Assembly: GCF_017894385.1 (NCBI RefSeq)
Contig: NZ_CP059560.1
Coordinates: forward strand, 2,604,001 to 2,668,000
Source: Aromatoleum petrolei
GTDB lineage: Bacteria > Pseudomonadota > Gammaproteobacteria > Burkholderiales > Rhodocyclaceae
DNA length: 64,000 nt
Direction of reading: 5' to 3'
The notes beneath the pieces are model-generated. The model was not told the origin of the DNA. It searched no databases and saw only the letters and a list, made by a program, of their open reading frames with translations. Shown here piece by piece: positions 31,123 to 39,683 of the stretch (position 1 is its first letter; each line of letters begins with the position of its first letter). The position numbers and the translations under genes are program-made.

Positions 31123-31144
31123 AACCCATTTGCCTAAATGGGTT
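31123..31144 (-). terminator. tpx terminator
   Basis: Perfect 9-bp stem AACCCATTT/AAATGGGTT with a four-base loop, ten bases past the tpx stop, followed on the minus strand by TTTATC. Good intrinsic terminator shape. Confidence 0.7.
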
Positions 31145-31154
31145 CCCGGAACGC

Positions 31155-31655
31155 CTACTTCAGCGCCGCAAGCGCCGCCGCGTAGTCCGGCTCGTCCTTG
31201 ATCTCGCCGACGAGCTGCGAATGCAGCACCTTGTTGTCGGCATCGAGCACGACGACGGCACGCGCGGTGACGCCGACGAGCGGGCCGGAGGCAATCTCGA
31301 CGCCGTAGTCCTTCATGAAGTTGCATCCGCGCATTGTCGACAGCGTGACGACGTTGTCCAGCCCTTCCGCGACGCAGAAGCGCTTGGCGGCGAAGGGCAG
31401 GTCGGCGGAGACGACCAGCACGACGGTATCGGCGAGCTTGCCCGCCTCGGCGTTGAACTTGCGCGTCGAGGTCGCGCAGGTGGGCGTGTCGAGGCTGGGA
31501 ACGATGTTGAGGACCTTGCGCTTGCCGGCGTAGTCGGCGAGCGTCACGTCCTTGAGATCGGCGCCGACCAGCGACAGCGGCGGGACGGTATCGCCCTTCT
31601 GCGGGAACTTGCCGGCGACTTCGATCGGATTGCCGCCCAGGGTCACGGTGCTCAT
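31155..31655 (-). CDS. tpx: Thiol peroxidase Tpx
   Basis: 166 residues, atypical 2-Cys peroxiredoxin. Peroxidatic Cys60 in [14 protein letters not shown] and resolving Cys94 in KRFCVAEGL, the Tpx spacing. Reduces lipid and other peroxides with thioredoxin, in the periplasm or cytosol depending on species (no signal peptide here). AAGGAG ribosome binding site upstream of ATG. Confidence 0.96.
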   Translation of the reverse strand: MSTVTLGGNPIEVAGKFPQKGDTVPPLSLVGADLKDVTLADYAGKRKVLNIVPSLDTPTCATSTRKFNAEAGKLADTVVLVVSADLPFAAKRFCVAEGLDNVVTLSTMRGCNFMKDYGVEIASGPLVGVTARAVVVLDADNKVLHSQLVGEIKDEPDYAAALAALK

Positions 31656-31774
31656 CTGCTTGTCTCCTTCGTATGGGTTGGTCCAAAGGCCGGCGGGGCA
31701 CCGGCTCTATCGGATCAGTCTAGTCGGGATTGCGCAGCAGGGGAACCGCGGCGCCATCAGGGACAAAGCAGGGT

Positions 31775-31801
31775 GCCGCGGTGGGCCGAAGCCCCCGCGG
31801 C
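31775..31801 (-). terminator. Terminator-like hairpin after the formate dehydrogenase operon
   Basis: GCCGCGGGGGC/GCCCACCGCGGC stem (one unpaired base) closed by a TTCG tetraloop, about 18 bases past the fdhC stop, with CTGCTTTGTC downstream. Likely 3' end of the fdh message before tpx. Confidence 0.55.
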
Positions 31802-31818
31802 GGGCGGGGCGCAGCGGG

Positions 31819-32832
31819 TCAGGGGTGGCCCGAACGCTCCACCTTGACCTCGTTGTACCAGTGCTCGTGGTGCTCCTTCGCCCAGGTCTCGTCCACGTAG
31901 CCGGTCCTCATCGACTGGTAGGCGCCTTCGACGCCTATCGTGCCCATGTAGATATGGCCCAGTGACAGGGCGATCAGGACGATCGCGCCGACGCCGTGGA
32001 TGATGTTGGCGAGCTGCATGTCCGCGCGCGTCTGGCCGAAGTTGGGGAAATCCATCACGAGGCCGGAGCCGGCGACGATCAGGCCGAGCAAGGTCACGCC
32101 GATCCAGAACCAGGTCTTCTCGCCGAAGTTGAAGCGCCCCGAAGGCACGTGCTCGCCGCTGGCGATGCCACCGGCCTTGCGGATCCACACGCTGTCGATC
32201 GCGTGCCACACGTTGTCGCGCAGGAAGGTGAGGATCATCAGCACCGTGAACACGCCGAACACCGGCCCGAGATAGTTATGCACGTTCTTGCCGGCCCACA
32301 GCAGGCCGCCGAGCGCGGCGTTGCCGAGGATCGGCTCGATGATGTGCTTGCCGAACAGGATGCATACGCCGGTGATGCCCAAGACGACGAAGCTGACCGC
32401 GGTGCCCCAATGGACGACGCGCTCGAACAGGCTGAAGCGCTGCATCCTGCGGCCGGTCGGCGCGCCGTGCAGCTTGACCGCGCCCTTCACCGCGTAGAAC
32501 AGCGCGATCGCGGTCGGCACCACCAGCAGCAGGATGCCGCCGTAGAAGGTGATCGGGCCGTTGCGCCACTGCCGCCAGGTCTGGCCTTCGCTCTGGATCA
32601 GCACGCCGGTCTCGGGGCCGCGCACGGTGGTGAAGTGCACCTCGCCCGAGCGCACTTCGCGCCACACCGGCGCGTTGTTGAGCGGTTGCGCCTGCTGGCG
32701 CTCGACCTGCGCCGTGGCCGCCCCGGCCGCCGTATCGGCTGCCAGCGCCGGCACACCGGCCAGCGCCAACAGCCACGCCACCAGCGCCAGCAGCCACCCG
32801 ATGCCGCCACGCCGCCTGAGGATCGAGTTCAT
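31819..32832 (-). CDS. fdhC: Formate dehydrogenase gamma subunit (cytochrome b)
   Basis: 337 residues, membrane cytochrome b that passes electrons from the Fe-S subunit to quinone. N-terminal signal-like helix (GGIGWLLALVAWLLALAGVPALAA), a periplasmic segment of about 65 residues, then four core helices with heme-ligand His candidates in SLFERVVHWGT, GKNVHNYLG and ALSLGHIYMG. The start at 32832 has GAGGAG seven bases upstream. An ATG at 32847 overlaps the preceding stop but lacks such a site. Last gene of the operon. Confidence 0.9.
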   Translation of the reverse strand: MNSILRRRGGIGWLLALVAWLLALAGVPALAADTAAGAATAQVERQQAQPLNNAPVWREVRSGEVHFTTVRGPETGVLIQSEGQTWRQWRNGPITFYGGILLLVVPTAIALFYAVKGAVKLHGAPTGRRMQRFSLFERVVHWGTAVSFVVLGITGVCILFGKHIIEPILGNAALGGLLWAGKNVHNYLGPVFGVFTVLMILTFLRDNVWHAIDSVWIRKAGGIASGEHVPSGRFNFGEKTWFWIGVTLLGLIVAGSGLVMDFPNFGQTRADMQLANIIHGVGAIVLIALSLGHIYMGTIGVEGAYQSMRTGYVDETWAKEHHEHWYNEVKVERSGHP

Positions 32833-32843
32833 GGACGGTCTCC

Positions 32844-33068
32844 TCATTCAACCCGCTTGTATTCGTTCTGCGTGCGGATGCGGTTGCGCTGGGCCTGTTC
32901 CCACGCCCCCTTGTCGCCCTTGAACGTTCCGCCGTCCCACGGCCGCTGGTCGGCCTTGCCGGCATACTCGCCCTGCTCGTACTTGCCGACCTGCGGCCGC
33001 TCGCCACAGCCGGCGAGGACGGTTGCCACGACTACGGCGGCGATCACGTACGGAATGCTCGCTTTCAT
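32844..33068 (-). CDS. Small lipoprotein within the formate dehydrogenase operon
   Basis: 74 residues. Lipoprotein signal IPYVIAAVVVATVLAGC with lipobox VLAGC (Cys21), then a hydrophilic tail rich in Lys, Gly and aromatic residues (GKYEQGEYAGKADQRPW). Start overlaps the fdhB stop as ATGA, so it is tightly coupled to the beta subunit. I do not recognise a named family. Placement between beta and gamma subunits suggests an assembly or anchoring role for the membrane-bound enzyme; inference only. Confidence 0.75.
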   Translation of the reverse strand: MKASIPYVIAAVVVATVLAGCGERPQVGKYEQGEYAGKADQRPWDGGTFKGDKGAWEQAQRNRIRTQNEYKRVE

Positions 33069-33670
33069 TTCGCCTCCTCCTTGTCCTTGCCGTAGGCGGT
33101 CATCCAGCCCCAGGCCTCGACGCCCTTGCCGCGGCGCAGGACGCGGTCGCGGAAGATGTCCGAAATCTCCGAGGAGTCGCCGGCGAGCAGCGCCTTGGTC
33201 GAGCACATCTCGGCGCACAGCGGCAGCTTGCCTTCGGCGATGCGGTTGCGTCCGTATTTGTCGAATTCGGCCTGCGAGCCGTTCTCCTCGGGACCGCCGG
33301 CGCAGAAGGTGCATTTGTCCATCTTGCCGCGTGCGCCGAAGGCCGCCGGGCCGTTGGGGAACTGTGGCGCGCCGAAGGGGCAGGCGTAGAAGCAGTAGCC
33401 ACAGCCGATGCAGCCGTCCTTGTCGTGCAGGACGATGCCTTCCTCGGTCTGGTAGATGACGTTGGTCGGGCACACCGCGATGCACGGCGCGTCCGAGCAG
33501 TGCATGCACGCGACCGACATCGAACGTTCGCCCGGCACCCCGTCGTTGATGGTGACGACGCGGCGGCGATTCACGCCCCAGGGCACTTCGTGCTCGTTCT
33601 TGCAGGCGGTGACGCAGCCGTTGCACTCGATGCAGCGCTCGGCGTCACACAGGAATTTCATGCGTGCCAT
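33065..33670 (-). CDS. fdhB: Formate dehydrogenase beta subunit (4x[4Fe-4S])
   Basis: 201 residues. Four Cys sets: CDAERCIECNGCVTAC, CMHCSDAPCIAVCP, CIGCGYCFYACPFG and CTFCAGG with a later Cys in LCAEMC. Carries electrons from the catalytic subunit to the cytochrome b. Shorter than E. coli FdnH because it lacks the C-terminal membrane helix. 11 bases after fdhA; ATG at 33670, with a second Met three residues in. Confidence 0.94.
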   Translation of the reverse strand: MARMKFLCDAERCIECNGCVTACKNEHEVPWGVNRRRVVTINDGVPGERSMSVACMHCSDAPCIAVCPTNVIYQTEEGIVLHDKDGCIGCGYCFYACPFGAPQFPNGPAAFGARGKMDKCTFCAGGPEENGSQAEFDKYGRNRIAEGKLPLCAEMCSTKALLAGDSSEISDIFRDRVLRRGKGVEAWGWMTAYGKDKEEAK

Positions 33671-33681
33671 TTATTTTCTCC

Positions 33682-36588
33682 TCAGGCCTTGGATACGCGG
33701 CACAGGGTGGTCTTGGTTTCCTGCATCATCGTCACGACGTCGTAGCCGTAGGTCGTCGCGGTGTTGACCGCCTCGCCGCGCACGATCGGCGCCGCCCCTT
33801 CCGGATAGAACTCGAGCATGTCCTTGCCCTGCCACCAGCCCGAGAAGTGGAAGGGCAGAAACACCGTGCCCGGCGCGACGCGCTGCGTGACCTGGGCGCG
33901 CACCTTGAGTTTCGCCTTGGTCGGCGATTCGACCCAGATGTAGTCGCCGTTGCGGAAGCCGGCGTCGTTGGCGTCCTTGGGGTTCACCTCGGCGAACATC
34001 TCCTGCTGCAGCTCGGCGAGCCAGGGATTGGAGCGCGTCTCCTCGCCGCCGCCCTCGTACTCCACGAGGCGCCCCGAGGTCATGATCAGCGGATACTCCT
34101 TGGAGATGTCCTTGACCTTTTCCTGCAGCGACTTGTACAGCGTCGGCAGGCGCCAGAACTTCATCTTGTCGTCGTGCGTGGGGTACTTCTCGACCAGATC
34201 CGGGCGCGGCGAGTAGATCGGCTCGCGGTGCAGCGGCACCGGGTCGGGGAAGTTCCACACCAGCGCGCGCGCCTTGGCGTTGCCGAAGGGGTGCATGCCG
34301 TGGTTCTTCATCGCGACGCGGATGATGCCGCCGGAGAGGTCGGTCTTCCAGTTCCTGCCCTCGGCGGCGGCCTTCTCGGTGTCGGTGAGCTCGTCCCACC
34401 AGCCGAGTTTCTTCAGCAGCACGTCGTCGAACTCGGGGTAGCCCATCTGCAGCTCGGCGCCCTTGGACGCCGAGCCTTCCTCGGCGAGCAGCGACACGCC
34501 GTCCTTCTCGACGCCGAAGTTGGCGCGGAAGTTGCCGCCGCCGTCCATCACGTGCTTGGAGGTGTCGTACAGGTTGGGCGTGCCCGGGTGCTTGAGTTCG
34601 GGCGTGCCGTAGCACGGCCACGGCAGGCCGAAGTACTCGCCGTCGCACGGGCCGCCGTTGGCCTTCAGCGTCTTCACGTCGAAGGTGTGCATGTTCTGCA
34701 TGTGCAGCTTCAGGCGCTCGGGCGACTGGCCGGTGTAGCCGATCGTGAAGGTGCCGCGGTTGATCTCGCGCAGGATGTCCTCGGGCACCGGCTCGTCCCA
34801 ACCGTCCTTGTCCTTCACCAGCGGGATGTTCTTCACGAGCTCGTCGCCAAAGCCGAACTTCTTCGCGAAGGCGTACATGATCGTCTGGTCGGGCTTGGAC
34901 TCGAACAGCGGCTCGATGACCTTCTCGCGCCACTGCAGCGAGCGGTTCGACGCGGTGGCCGAGCCGGAAGTCTCGAACTGCGTGCACGCGGGCAGCAGGT
35001 ACACACCGTCCTTCCTCACCATCGCCGCCATCGACGCGGTCGCCGACGGGTAGGGGTCGATGACGACCAGGGTGTCGAGCTTCTTCATCGCCTCGACCAT
35101 CTCCGCGCCGCGCGTCTGCGAGTTCGGCGCGTGGCCCCAGTACACCACCGCACGCAGGTTGCCGCCGGGCTGGTCGATGAGTTCCGGGTTCTCGAGCACG
35201 CCGTCGATCCAGCGCGACACGGTGATGCCGGACTTGGTCATCAGCTCCTCGGACTTGTAGCGCGCCTTGACCCACTCGTAATCCACGCCCCACACCCTGC
35301 ACCAGTGTTTCCACGAGCCCGCGGCCAGGCCGTAGTAGCCGGGCAGCGAGTCCGGGTTGGGGCCGACGTCGGTGGCGCCCTGCACATTGTCGTGGCCGCG
35401 GAAGATGTTGGTGCCGCCGCCCGCGACGCCGACGTTGCCGAGCGCGAGTTGCAGGATGCACATCGCGCGCACGTTGGCGTTGCCGACGGTGTGCTGGGTC
35501 TGACCCATGCACCATACGACGGTCGAGGGTTTGTTCTTCGCCAGCGTCTCGGCGACGGTACGCACCTGCTCCTCGGGGATGCCGGTGACTTCCTGCACCT
35601 TGTCGGGCGTCCACTTCGCAACTTCCTCGCGCACCTTGTCGAAGCCGTAGACGCGCTGGCGGATATATTCCTCGTCCTCCCAGCCATTCTGGAAGATGTG
35701 GTACAGCAGGCCCCAGATGAAGGGGATGTCGGTGCCCGAGCGCAGGCGCACGTAGTAGTCGGCCTTGGCCGCCGTACGCGTGAAGCGCGGGTCGACGACG
35801 ATCATCTTGGCGCCGTTCTCCTTGGCATGCAGGATGTGCAGCAGCGACACCGGGTGCGCTTCCGCCGCGTTGGAGCCGATGAACATCATCGCCTTCGCGT
35901 TCTGCATGTCGTTGTAGGAGTTCGTCATCGCGCCGTAGCCCCAGGTGTTGGCGACGCCGGCGACGGTGGTCGAGTGGCAGATACGCGCCTGGTGGTCCAT
36001 GTTGTTCGTGCCGAAGAAGGACACGAACTTGCGCATCAGGTAGGACTGCTCGTTGCTGTGCTTCGACGAGCCGATCCAGTACACGGCGTCGGGGCCGGAT
36101 TCCTCGCGGATCTTCAGCAGGCGGTCGCCCACTTCCTGGATCGCCTGCTCCCAGGTGATCTTCTGGTACTTGCCGTCGACCAGCTTCATCGGGTACTTCA
36201 GGCGGTGCTCGCCGTGGCCATGCTCGCGGATCGACGCGCCCTTGGCGCAGTGCGCGCCGAGGTTGATCGGCGAATCGAACACCGGCTCCTGGCGGATCCA
36301 CACGCCGTTCTTGACCACCGCGTCGATCGCGCAGCCCACCGAACAGTGCGTGCACACGGTGCGGCGCACGCTCGCGTCGCCCGCGGCGCCTGCCGCTTCG
36401 GGGCTGGCCGCGTCGGCGCTGCCGATCAGGTTGTAGGGCAGCTGCGCCGCCAGCGCGCCGGCGCCCACGCCGAGGCCCGAGCGCTTGAGGAAGGTGCGCC
36501 GGTCCATGGTCTGGCCGAAGTGCCGCGCCGCCGAGCTGCGCAGCTGACGGGCGGCGCCCGTCGCCTGGGTGGATTTCCTCGTGAGCAT
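33682..36588 (-). CDS. fdhA: Formate dehydrogenase catalytic alpha subunit (Mo/W-bisPGD, Cys type)
   Basis: 968 residues, oxidises formate to CO2 in the periplasm. Twin-arginine signal DRRTFLKRSGLGVGAG with the Arg pair at 30-31, one [4Fe-4S] site (Cys79, Cys82, Cys86, Cys114), and the active-site Cys204-His205 in HQARICHSTT where E. coli FdnG/FdoG have selenocysteine (codon TGC at 35977-35979). C-terminal molybdopterin-dinucleotide-binding domain ends the protein. The start at 36588 was chosen because the frame upstream is low-complexity and overlaps the TAT-protein gene, while GGGGGA precedes this ATG. Confidence 0.95.
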   Translation of the reverse strand: MLTRKSTQATGAARQLRSSAARHFGQTMDRRTFLKRSGLGVGAGALAAQLPYNLIGSADAASPEAAGAAGDASVRRTVCTHCSVGCAIDAVVKNGVWIRQEPVFDSPINLGAHCAKGASIREHGHGEHRLKYPMKLVDGKYQKITWEQAIQEVGDRLLKIREESGPDAVYWIGSSKHSNEQSYLMRKFVSFFGTNNMDHQARICHSTTVAGVANTWGYGAMTNSYNDMQNAKAMMFIGSNAAEAHPVSLLHILHAKENGAKMIVVDPRFTRTAAKADYYVRLRSGTDIPFIWGLLYHIFQNGWEDEEYIRQRVYGFDKVREEVAKWTPDKVQEVTGIPEEQVRTVAETLAKNKPSTVVWCMGQTQHTVGNANVRAMCILQLALGNVGVAGGGTNIFRGHDNVQGATDVGPNPDSLPGYYGLAAGSWKHWCRVWGVDYEWVKARYKSEELMTKSGITVSRWIDGVLENPELIDQPGGNLRAVVYWGHAPNSQTRGAEMVEAMKKLDTLVVIDPYPSATASMAAMVRKDGVYLLPACTQFETSGSATASNRSLQWREKVIEPLFESKPDQTIMYAFAKKFGFGDELVKNIPLVKDKDGWDEPVPEDILREINRGTFTIGYTGQSPERLKLHMQNMHTFDVKTLKANGGPCDGEYFGLPWPCYGTPELKHPGTPNLYDTSKHVMDGGGNFRANFGVEKDGVSLLAEEGSASKGAELQMGYPEFDDVLLKKLGWWDELTDTEKAAAEGRNWKTDLSGGIIRVAMKNHGMHPFGNAKARALVWNFPDPVPLHREPIYSPRPDLVEKYPTHDDKMKFWRLPTLYKSLQEKVKDISKEYPLIMTSGRLVEYEGGGEETRSNPWLAELQQEMFAEVNPKDANDAGFRNGDYIWVESPTKAKLKVRAQVTQRVAPGTVFLPFHFSGWWQGKDMLEFYPEGAAPIVRGEAVNTATTYGYDVVTMMQETKTTLCRVSKA

Positions 36589-36602
36589 CGCCTGTCCCCC
36601 GC

Positions 36603-36809
36603 CTAGATGCGCGCAGTGCGGTAGTAATTGCGGGCGTGCTCGCTGACGCCACGCTCCGTCCCGGTTTCGCCCGCCGCCGGTGCCGACGGCGCTGCGACCG
36701 CGGCCGGCTTGCCGGCGACCGTCGCGACGGCCGCCGCGGCTGCGGCGCCGCCGGCGCCCAGTGTCAGCAGGAAATGACGGCGCTGCAGGCCGGATTTCTT
36801 GTCTTCCAT
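36603..36809 (-). CDS. Formate dehydrogenase region TAT-signal protein
   Basis: 68 residues. Twin-arginine signal QRRHFLLTLGAGG, an Ala/Pro-rich stretch, and a short C-terminus SEHARNYYRTARI that is typical of the small 'formate dehydrogenase region TAT target' family. The family is known only from this gene context; role unknown. Start at 36809 has AGAAGGA upstream. It ends 14 bases before fdhA. Confidence 0.85.
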   Translation of the reverse strand: MEDKKSGLQRRHFLLTLGAGGAAAAAAVATVAGKPAAVAAPSAPAAGETGTERGVSEHARNYYRTARI

Positions 36810-36861
36810 GGTCCTTCTCCCGTATCGGATCACTTGGCCGGCCCAAGGGACCGGGTGCGAC

Positions 36862-37506
36862 CTACTCCATTGCGAAAGCTTCGCTCTCGATGTCGAAAAA
36901 CACCCGCATCAGCGCACCGGTGCGGGCATAGAACCGTGCCTGCGGCGCCGCGGCGAGCGCGTCGGCGAGACGCACGTACCAGGGCTGCAGATGACGGACG
37001 AAAAAGCGCCGCTGCCGCGCAAGGCCGGCCTCGTCGGGGCCGGTGAGCACGAGGTGACGCATGACCTCGGCGAGCGCGGCGATGTGATCCTCGGTCTCGG
37101 CCACCCCCGGGCGGCGCGCGAGGCCCAGCTCGGCAAGGTCGTCGCGCAGTTCGGCGAGCGGCTCCTCCATGAGGAAGCCGGCGAGATAGAAGGAGCCGAA
37201 GAGCATCACCTCGGGCCGGCCGACGCCGTAGAACAGGGTGTGGTATTCGTCATGCAGGCCCCTCGCGTCGCTGTCCGCGGCGACCTCGCCGAGCCCGGCC
37301 CAGGCGACCGCGAACGGCGTGTCGCCGCTGCCGAGCACGCGCGCGGAGGCGACCAGCGCAGCGAGCAGCGGCGCTTCGGGCGCACCGAAGAACAGGTTGC
37401 CCAGCAGCGCGTAATGGTGCGCGCGCGCCCGGTCCTCGTCGGTGAGCACCGGGACGTCGCCGGGCAGCGGGTGCTGCGGCTGGAAGATCGTGGCAGGTGC
37501 GTTCAT
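36862..37506 (-). CDS. TorD/DmsD-like molybdoenzyme chaperone
   Basis: 214 residues, all-helical TorD family (YALLGNLFFGAPEAPLLAALV, LHDEYHTLFYGVGRPEVMLFGSFYLAGFLMEEPLA is the conserved core). Such chaperones bind the TAT signal and apo-form of one Mo enzyme; here the client is almost surely FdhA. Its start overlaps the polyferredoxin stop as ATGA. Confidence 0.9.
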   Translation of the reverse strand: MNAPATIFQPQHPLPGDVPVLTDEDRARAHHYALLGNLFFGAPEAPLLAALVASARVLGSGDTPFAVAWAGLGEVAADSDARGLHDEYHTLFYGVGRPEVMLFGSFYLAGFLMEEPLAELRDDLAELGLARRPGVAETEDHIAALAEVMRHLVLTGPDEAGLARQRRFFVRHLQPWYVRLADALAAAPQARFYARTGALMRVFFDIESEAFAME

Positions 37507-39614
37507 TCGGTCATGTTCCAGGCTTTGGCGCCGTTCTCGTTTTCCATCAGGTCGATCACGCGGCAGTCGGCGCACATGTGCAGGCGCCGTCGCTGCGCCT
37601 CGCTGGCGAACATCGAATGGCCGGCAAGGCGCGCGAACATCGCGTCGATCATCGGCTTGGCGCCCATCGCCGTGCCACAGCGCACGCAGTGGAAGATCTC
37701 GGCTTCCTTCAGCGGCACCACGCGGCGCGCCGCGTCGTCGAGCCGCAGGCGCGGCGTGAGCGCGACGGCGCTCTCCGGACAGGCGTTTGCGCACAGCCCG
37801 CACTGCACGCAGCTCTTCTCGAGGAAGCCGAGGCGCATCGCGTCAGCGGCGGCGCTGAGCGCCCCGGTCGGACAGGCACCGACGCAGGCCATGCACAGCG
37901 TGCAGGCGTCGCTGACGGCGACGGCACCGAAGGGGGCGCCGGCCTTCAGCGCGATCTCAGTGACCGGCGCGGGCGCGACCGCGTGCAGGTGGCGCAGCGC
38001 GAGGTCCAGCGTGTCGCGCTTCCTCGGCACGAGGCGAAAGCTCGCCGGGCGGCTCACGCCCTGCGCGGGCGACCAGTCCCACGATGCCGCCTCGAGGGCC
38101 GGCCAGTCCTCGGCCTCGATCACGCGCAGGTGCTCGCCGGCGTAGCCCAGCCCGGCGAGGATGGTCTGCGCATGGGCGGCCTGCGCCCACAGCGGCGCCG
38201 CGTCGTGCGTGCCCGCCGCCAGCACGGCGACCTGGCAGGCCCCGAGCGCGAGGCTGCCGAGCATCAGGTCGAGGCCCGCCGCATCGGCGCTCCAGAGCTC
38301 GAGCGGAATCACCCGCGCCGGCAGGCCCTTGCCGCGGCGCGCGAGGCGCTCGATCAGCGCGCGGCCGGCCTCGGCCGAATGGAACAGCAGGCAGGCATCC
38401 TCACCACCGGCCTCGCGGTAACGCGCGAGCACCGTCTTCACGCGCAGGCCGACGTCCTCGACGCGCGGATACTGCGGCGCGAGCGCGCCGGTCGGGCACA
38501 CCGTCGAACAGGTGCCGCACCCCTGGCAGAGGTAGGGATCGACGCGCACGGCGTCGCCCGCGGAGGAAATGGCCTCGGCCGCACAGGCCTCGATGCAGTT
38601 CGAACAGCCCGCCTTGCGCGAGCGGCTGTGTGCGCACAGCTTGGCGTCGAGCGCGACGTAGCGCGGTTTCTCGAATTCGCCGACGAACTCGTCCAGCGCC
38701 TGCACCGCGAGCGCCTGGTCGAGCGGGTCGCGCCCCGGCGCAGCGTAGCCCTGCGGCGGCTCGACGCGCCTGAGCAGCGCTTCCGGCGAGAGGTCCAGCA
38801 CGAGGTCGAAACGTCCCTCGCGCCGCGTGTCGGTGCGCGCGAAATCGATCGCGCCGACCGTGCCGCAGGCCGCCACGCAAGCGCGGTGCGCGCGACAGCG
38901 GGCGGCGTCGACCTGGTAATCCCAGCCGATCGCCCCTTCCGGACAGGCGCGGATGCAGGCGTTGCAGCGTACGCACAGGTCGAGGTCGATCGGGTTCTGC
39001 TGCGCCCAGACGGCGTCGAAGGCACCGAGGTGGCCGGAGAGCGTCACCCCCGCACCGGACCACACCGGATAGCGCCGTTCGAGCGGCAACTCGGCGTCGC
39101 GGCTCGCGCCGGTGAGCAGCACGGACACCTCGAAGCGCCCCGCCAGGCGCTCGGCCCAGCCCAGCGCCGCGCCGGCCTCGCCGACGATCAGCAGGTTCCT
39201 GCCCGCCGCCAGCGTCACCCCGGCGACCGGATCCGGCTCGGGCAGCATCGCCGCGGCGAGCAGCGCCGCCATCTTGGGCGTCGCGCCGCGGCCTTCGGCC
39301 GACCAGCCGGCGTTTTCGCGCAGGTTGAAGAAATCGATGCGCACCGCCGGACGCTCCGCCGCCACCTCGGCGAACAGCGCAGCCTCCTGCGTACAGCCGA
39401 CGAGGACGTCGCCGCACGCGAGCGCAGACTCGAACTCACCGATCTCCCGCCGGCACAGCTCGTGATGGACTTTCAGCGGCCCGGGGATGCCCGCCGCGAG
39501 GGCTTTTTCATCGACTGCGAAACTGCGGTTGCAGTCGCACAGCCTGATCTGTCTCGCCACTTGGATGGTCGCCTGCCTGATTGGTGTGATGCAGCCAAGC
39601 AGAGGACGTACCAA
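37503..39614 (-). CDS. Polyferredoxin-type multi-[4Fe-4S] protein with HdrA/FlpD-like features
   Basis: 703 residues, no signal peptide, so cytosolic. N-terminal part (about 20-110) has a Cys pair in IRLCDCN, a VGCTQE motif at 71-77 and FFNLRENAGW at 95-104, reminiscent of HdrA. A Rossmann-like strand NLLIVGEAGAALG follows at 140-152. Ferredoxin clusters use Cys214/217/220/224, 240/246/250, 327/337/340/344 and 363/366/369/373. A domain at about 405-505 (LALGACQVAVLAAGTHDAAPLW) resembles the FlpD/MvhD fold. Two more clusters (571/574/577/581 and 602/605/608/612) and a Cys pair set (643/646, 681/684) end it. The start could be a GTG at 39560, giving MARQIRLCDCN. Role unproven; electron transfer in formate metabolism or FDH maturation is likely. 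Confidence 0.8.
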   Translation of the reverse strand: MVRPLLGCITPIRQATIQVARQIRLCDCNRSFAVDEKALAAGIPGPLKVHHELCRREIGEFESALACGDVLVGCTQEAALFAEVAAERPAVRIDFFNLRENAGWSAEGRGATPKMAALLAAAMLPEPDPVAGVTLAAGRNLLIVGEAGAALGWAERLAGRFEVSVLLTGASRDAELPLERRYPVWSGAGVTLSGHLGAFDAVWAQQNPIDLDLCVRCNACIRACPEGAIGWDYQVDAARCRAHRACVAACGTVGAIDFARTDTRREGRFDLVLDLSPEALLRRVEPPQGYAAPGRDPLDQALAVQALDEFVGEFEKPRYVALDAKLCAHSRSRKAGCSNCIEACAAEAISSAGDAVRVDPYLCQGCGTCSTVCPTGALAPQYPRVEDVGLRVKTVLARYREAGGEDACLLFHSAEAGRALIERLARRGKGLPARVIPLELWSADAAGLDLMLGSLALGACQVAVLAAGTHDAAPLWAQAAHAQTILAGLGYAGEHLRVIEAEDWPALEAASWDWSPAQGVSRPASFRLVPRKRDTLDLALRHLHAVAPAPVTEIALKAGAPFGAVAVSDACTLCMACVGACPTGALSAAADAMRLGFLEKSCVQCGLCANACPESAVALTPRLRLDDAARRVVPLKEAEIFHCVRCGTAMGAKPMIDAMFARLAGHSMFASEAQRRRLHMCADCRVIDLMENENGAKAWNMTE

Positions 39615-39624
39615 GGAATCAGTA

Positions 39625-39645
39625 GAAAAAAGGAGCAGAACTCCT
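39625..39645 (-). terminator. Intrinsic terminator between DUF3306 and polyferredoxin genes
   Basis: AGGAG/CTCCT stem with a five-base loop followed by six Ts on the minus strand. It lies 78 bases past the DUF3306 stop and 17 bases before the polyferredoxin start as given. It suggests that the DUF3305-DUF3306 message is ended or attenuated here. Confidence 0.6.
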
Positions 39646-39683
39646 CGATTTACCGTAGAAGAACGCCGCGAACGCCATCAGCC

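Noticed and set aside
35940..35990. Selenocysteine codon with SECIS in fdhA
   Set aside because: The active-site codon is TGC; no in-frame TGA occurs.
33664..36606. Very long open frame on the plus strand opposite fdhA
   Set aside because: High-GC third-position bias produces long antisense frames; its translation is Val/His/Arg-rich without any domain, and fdhA on the other strand is certain.
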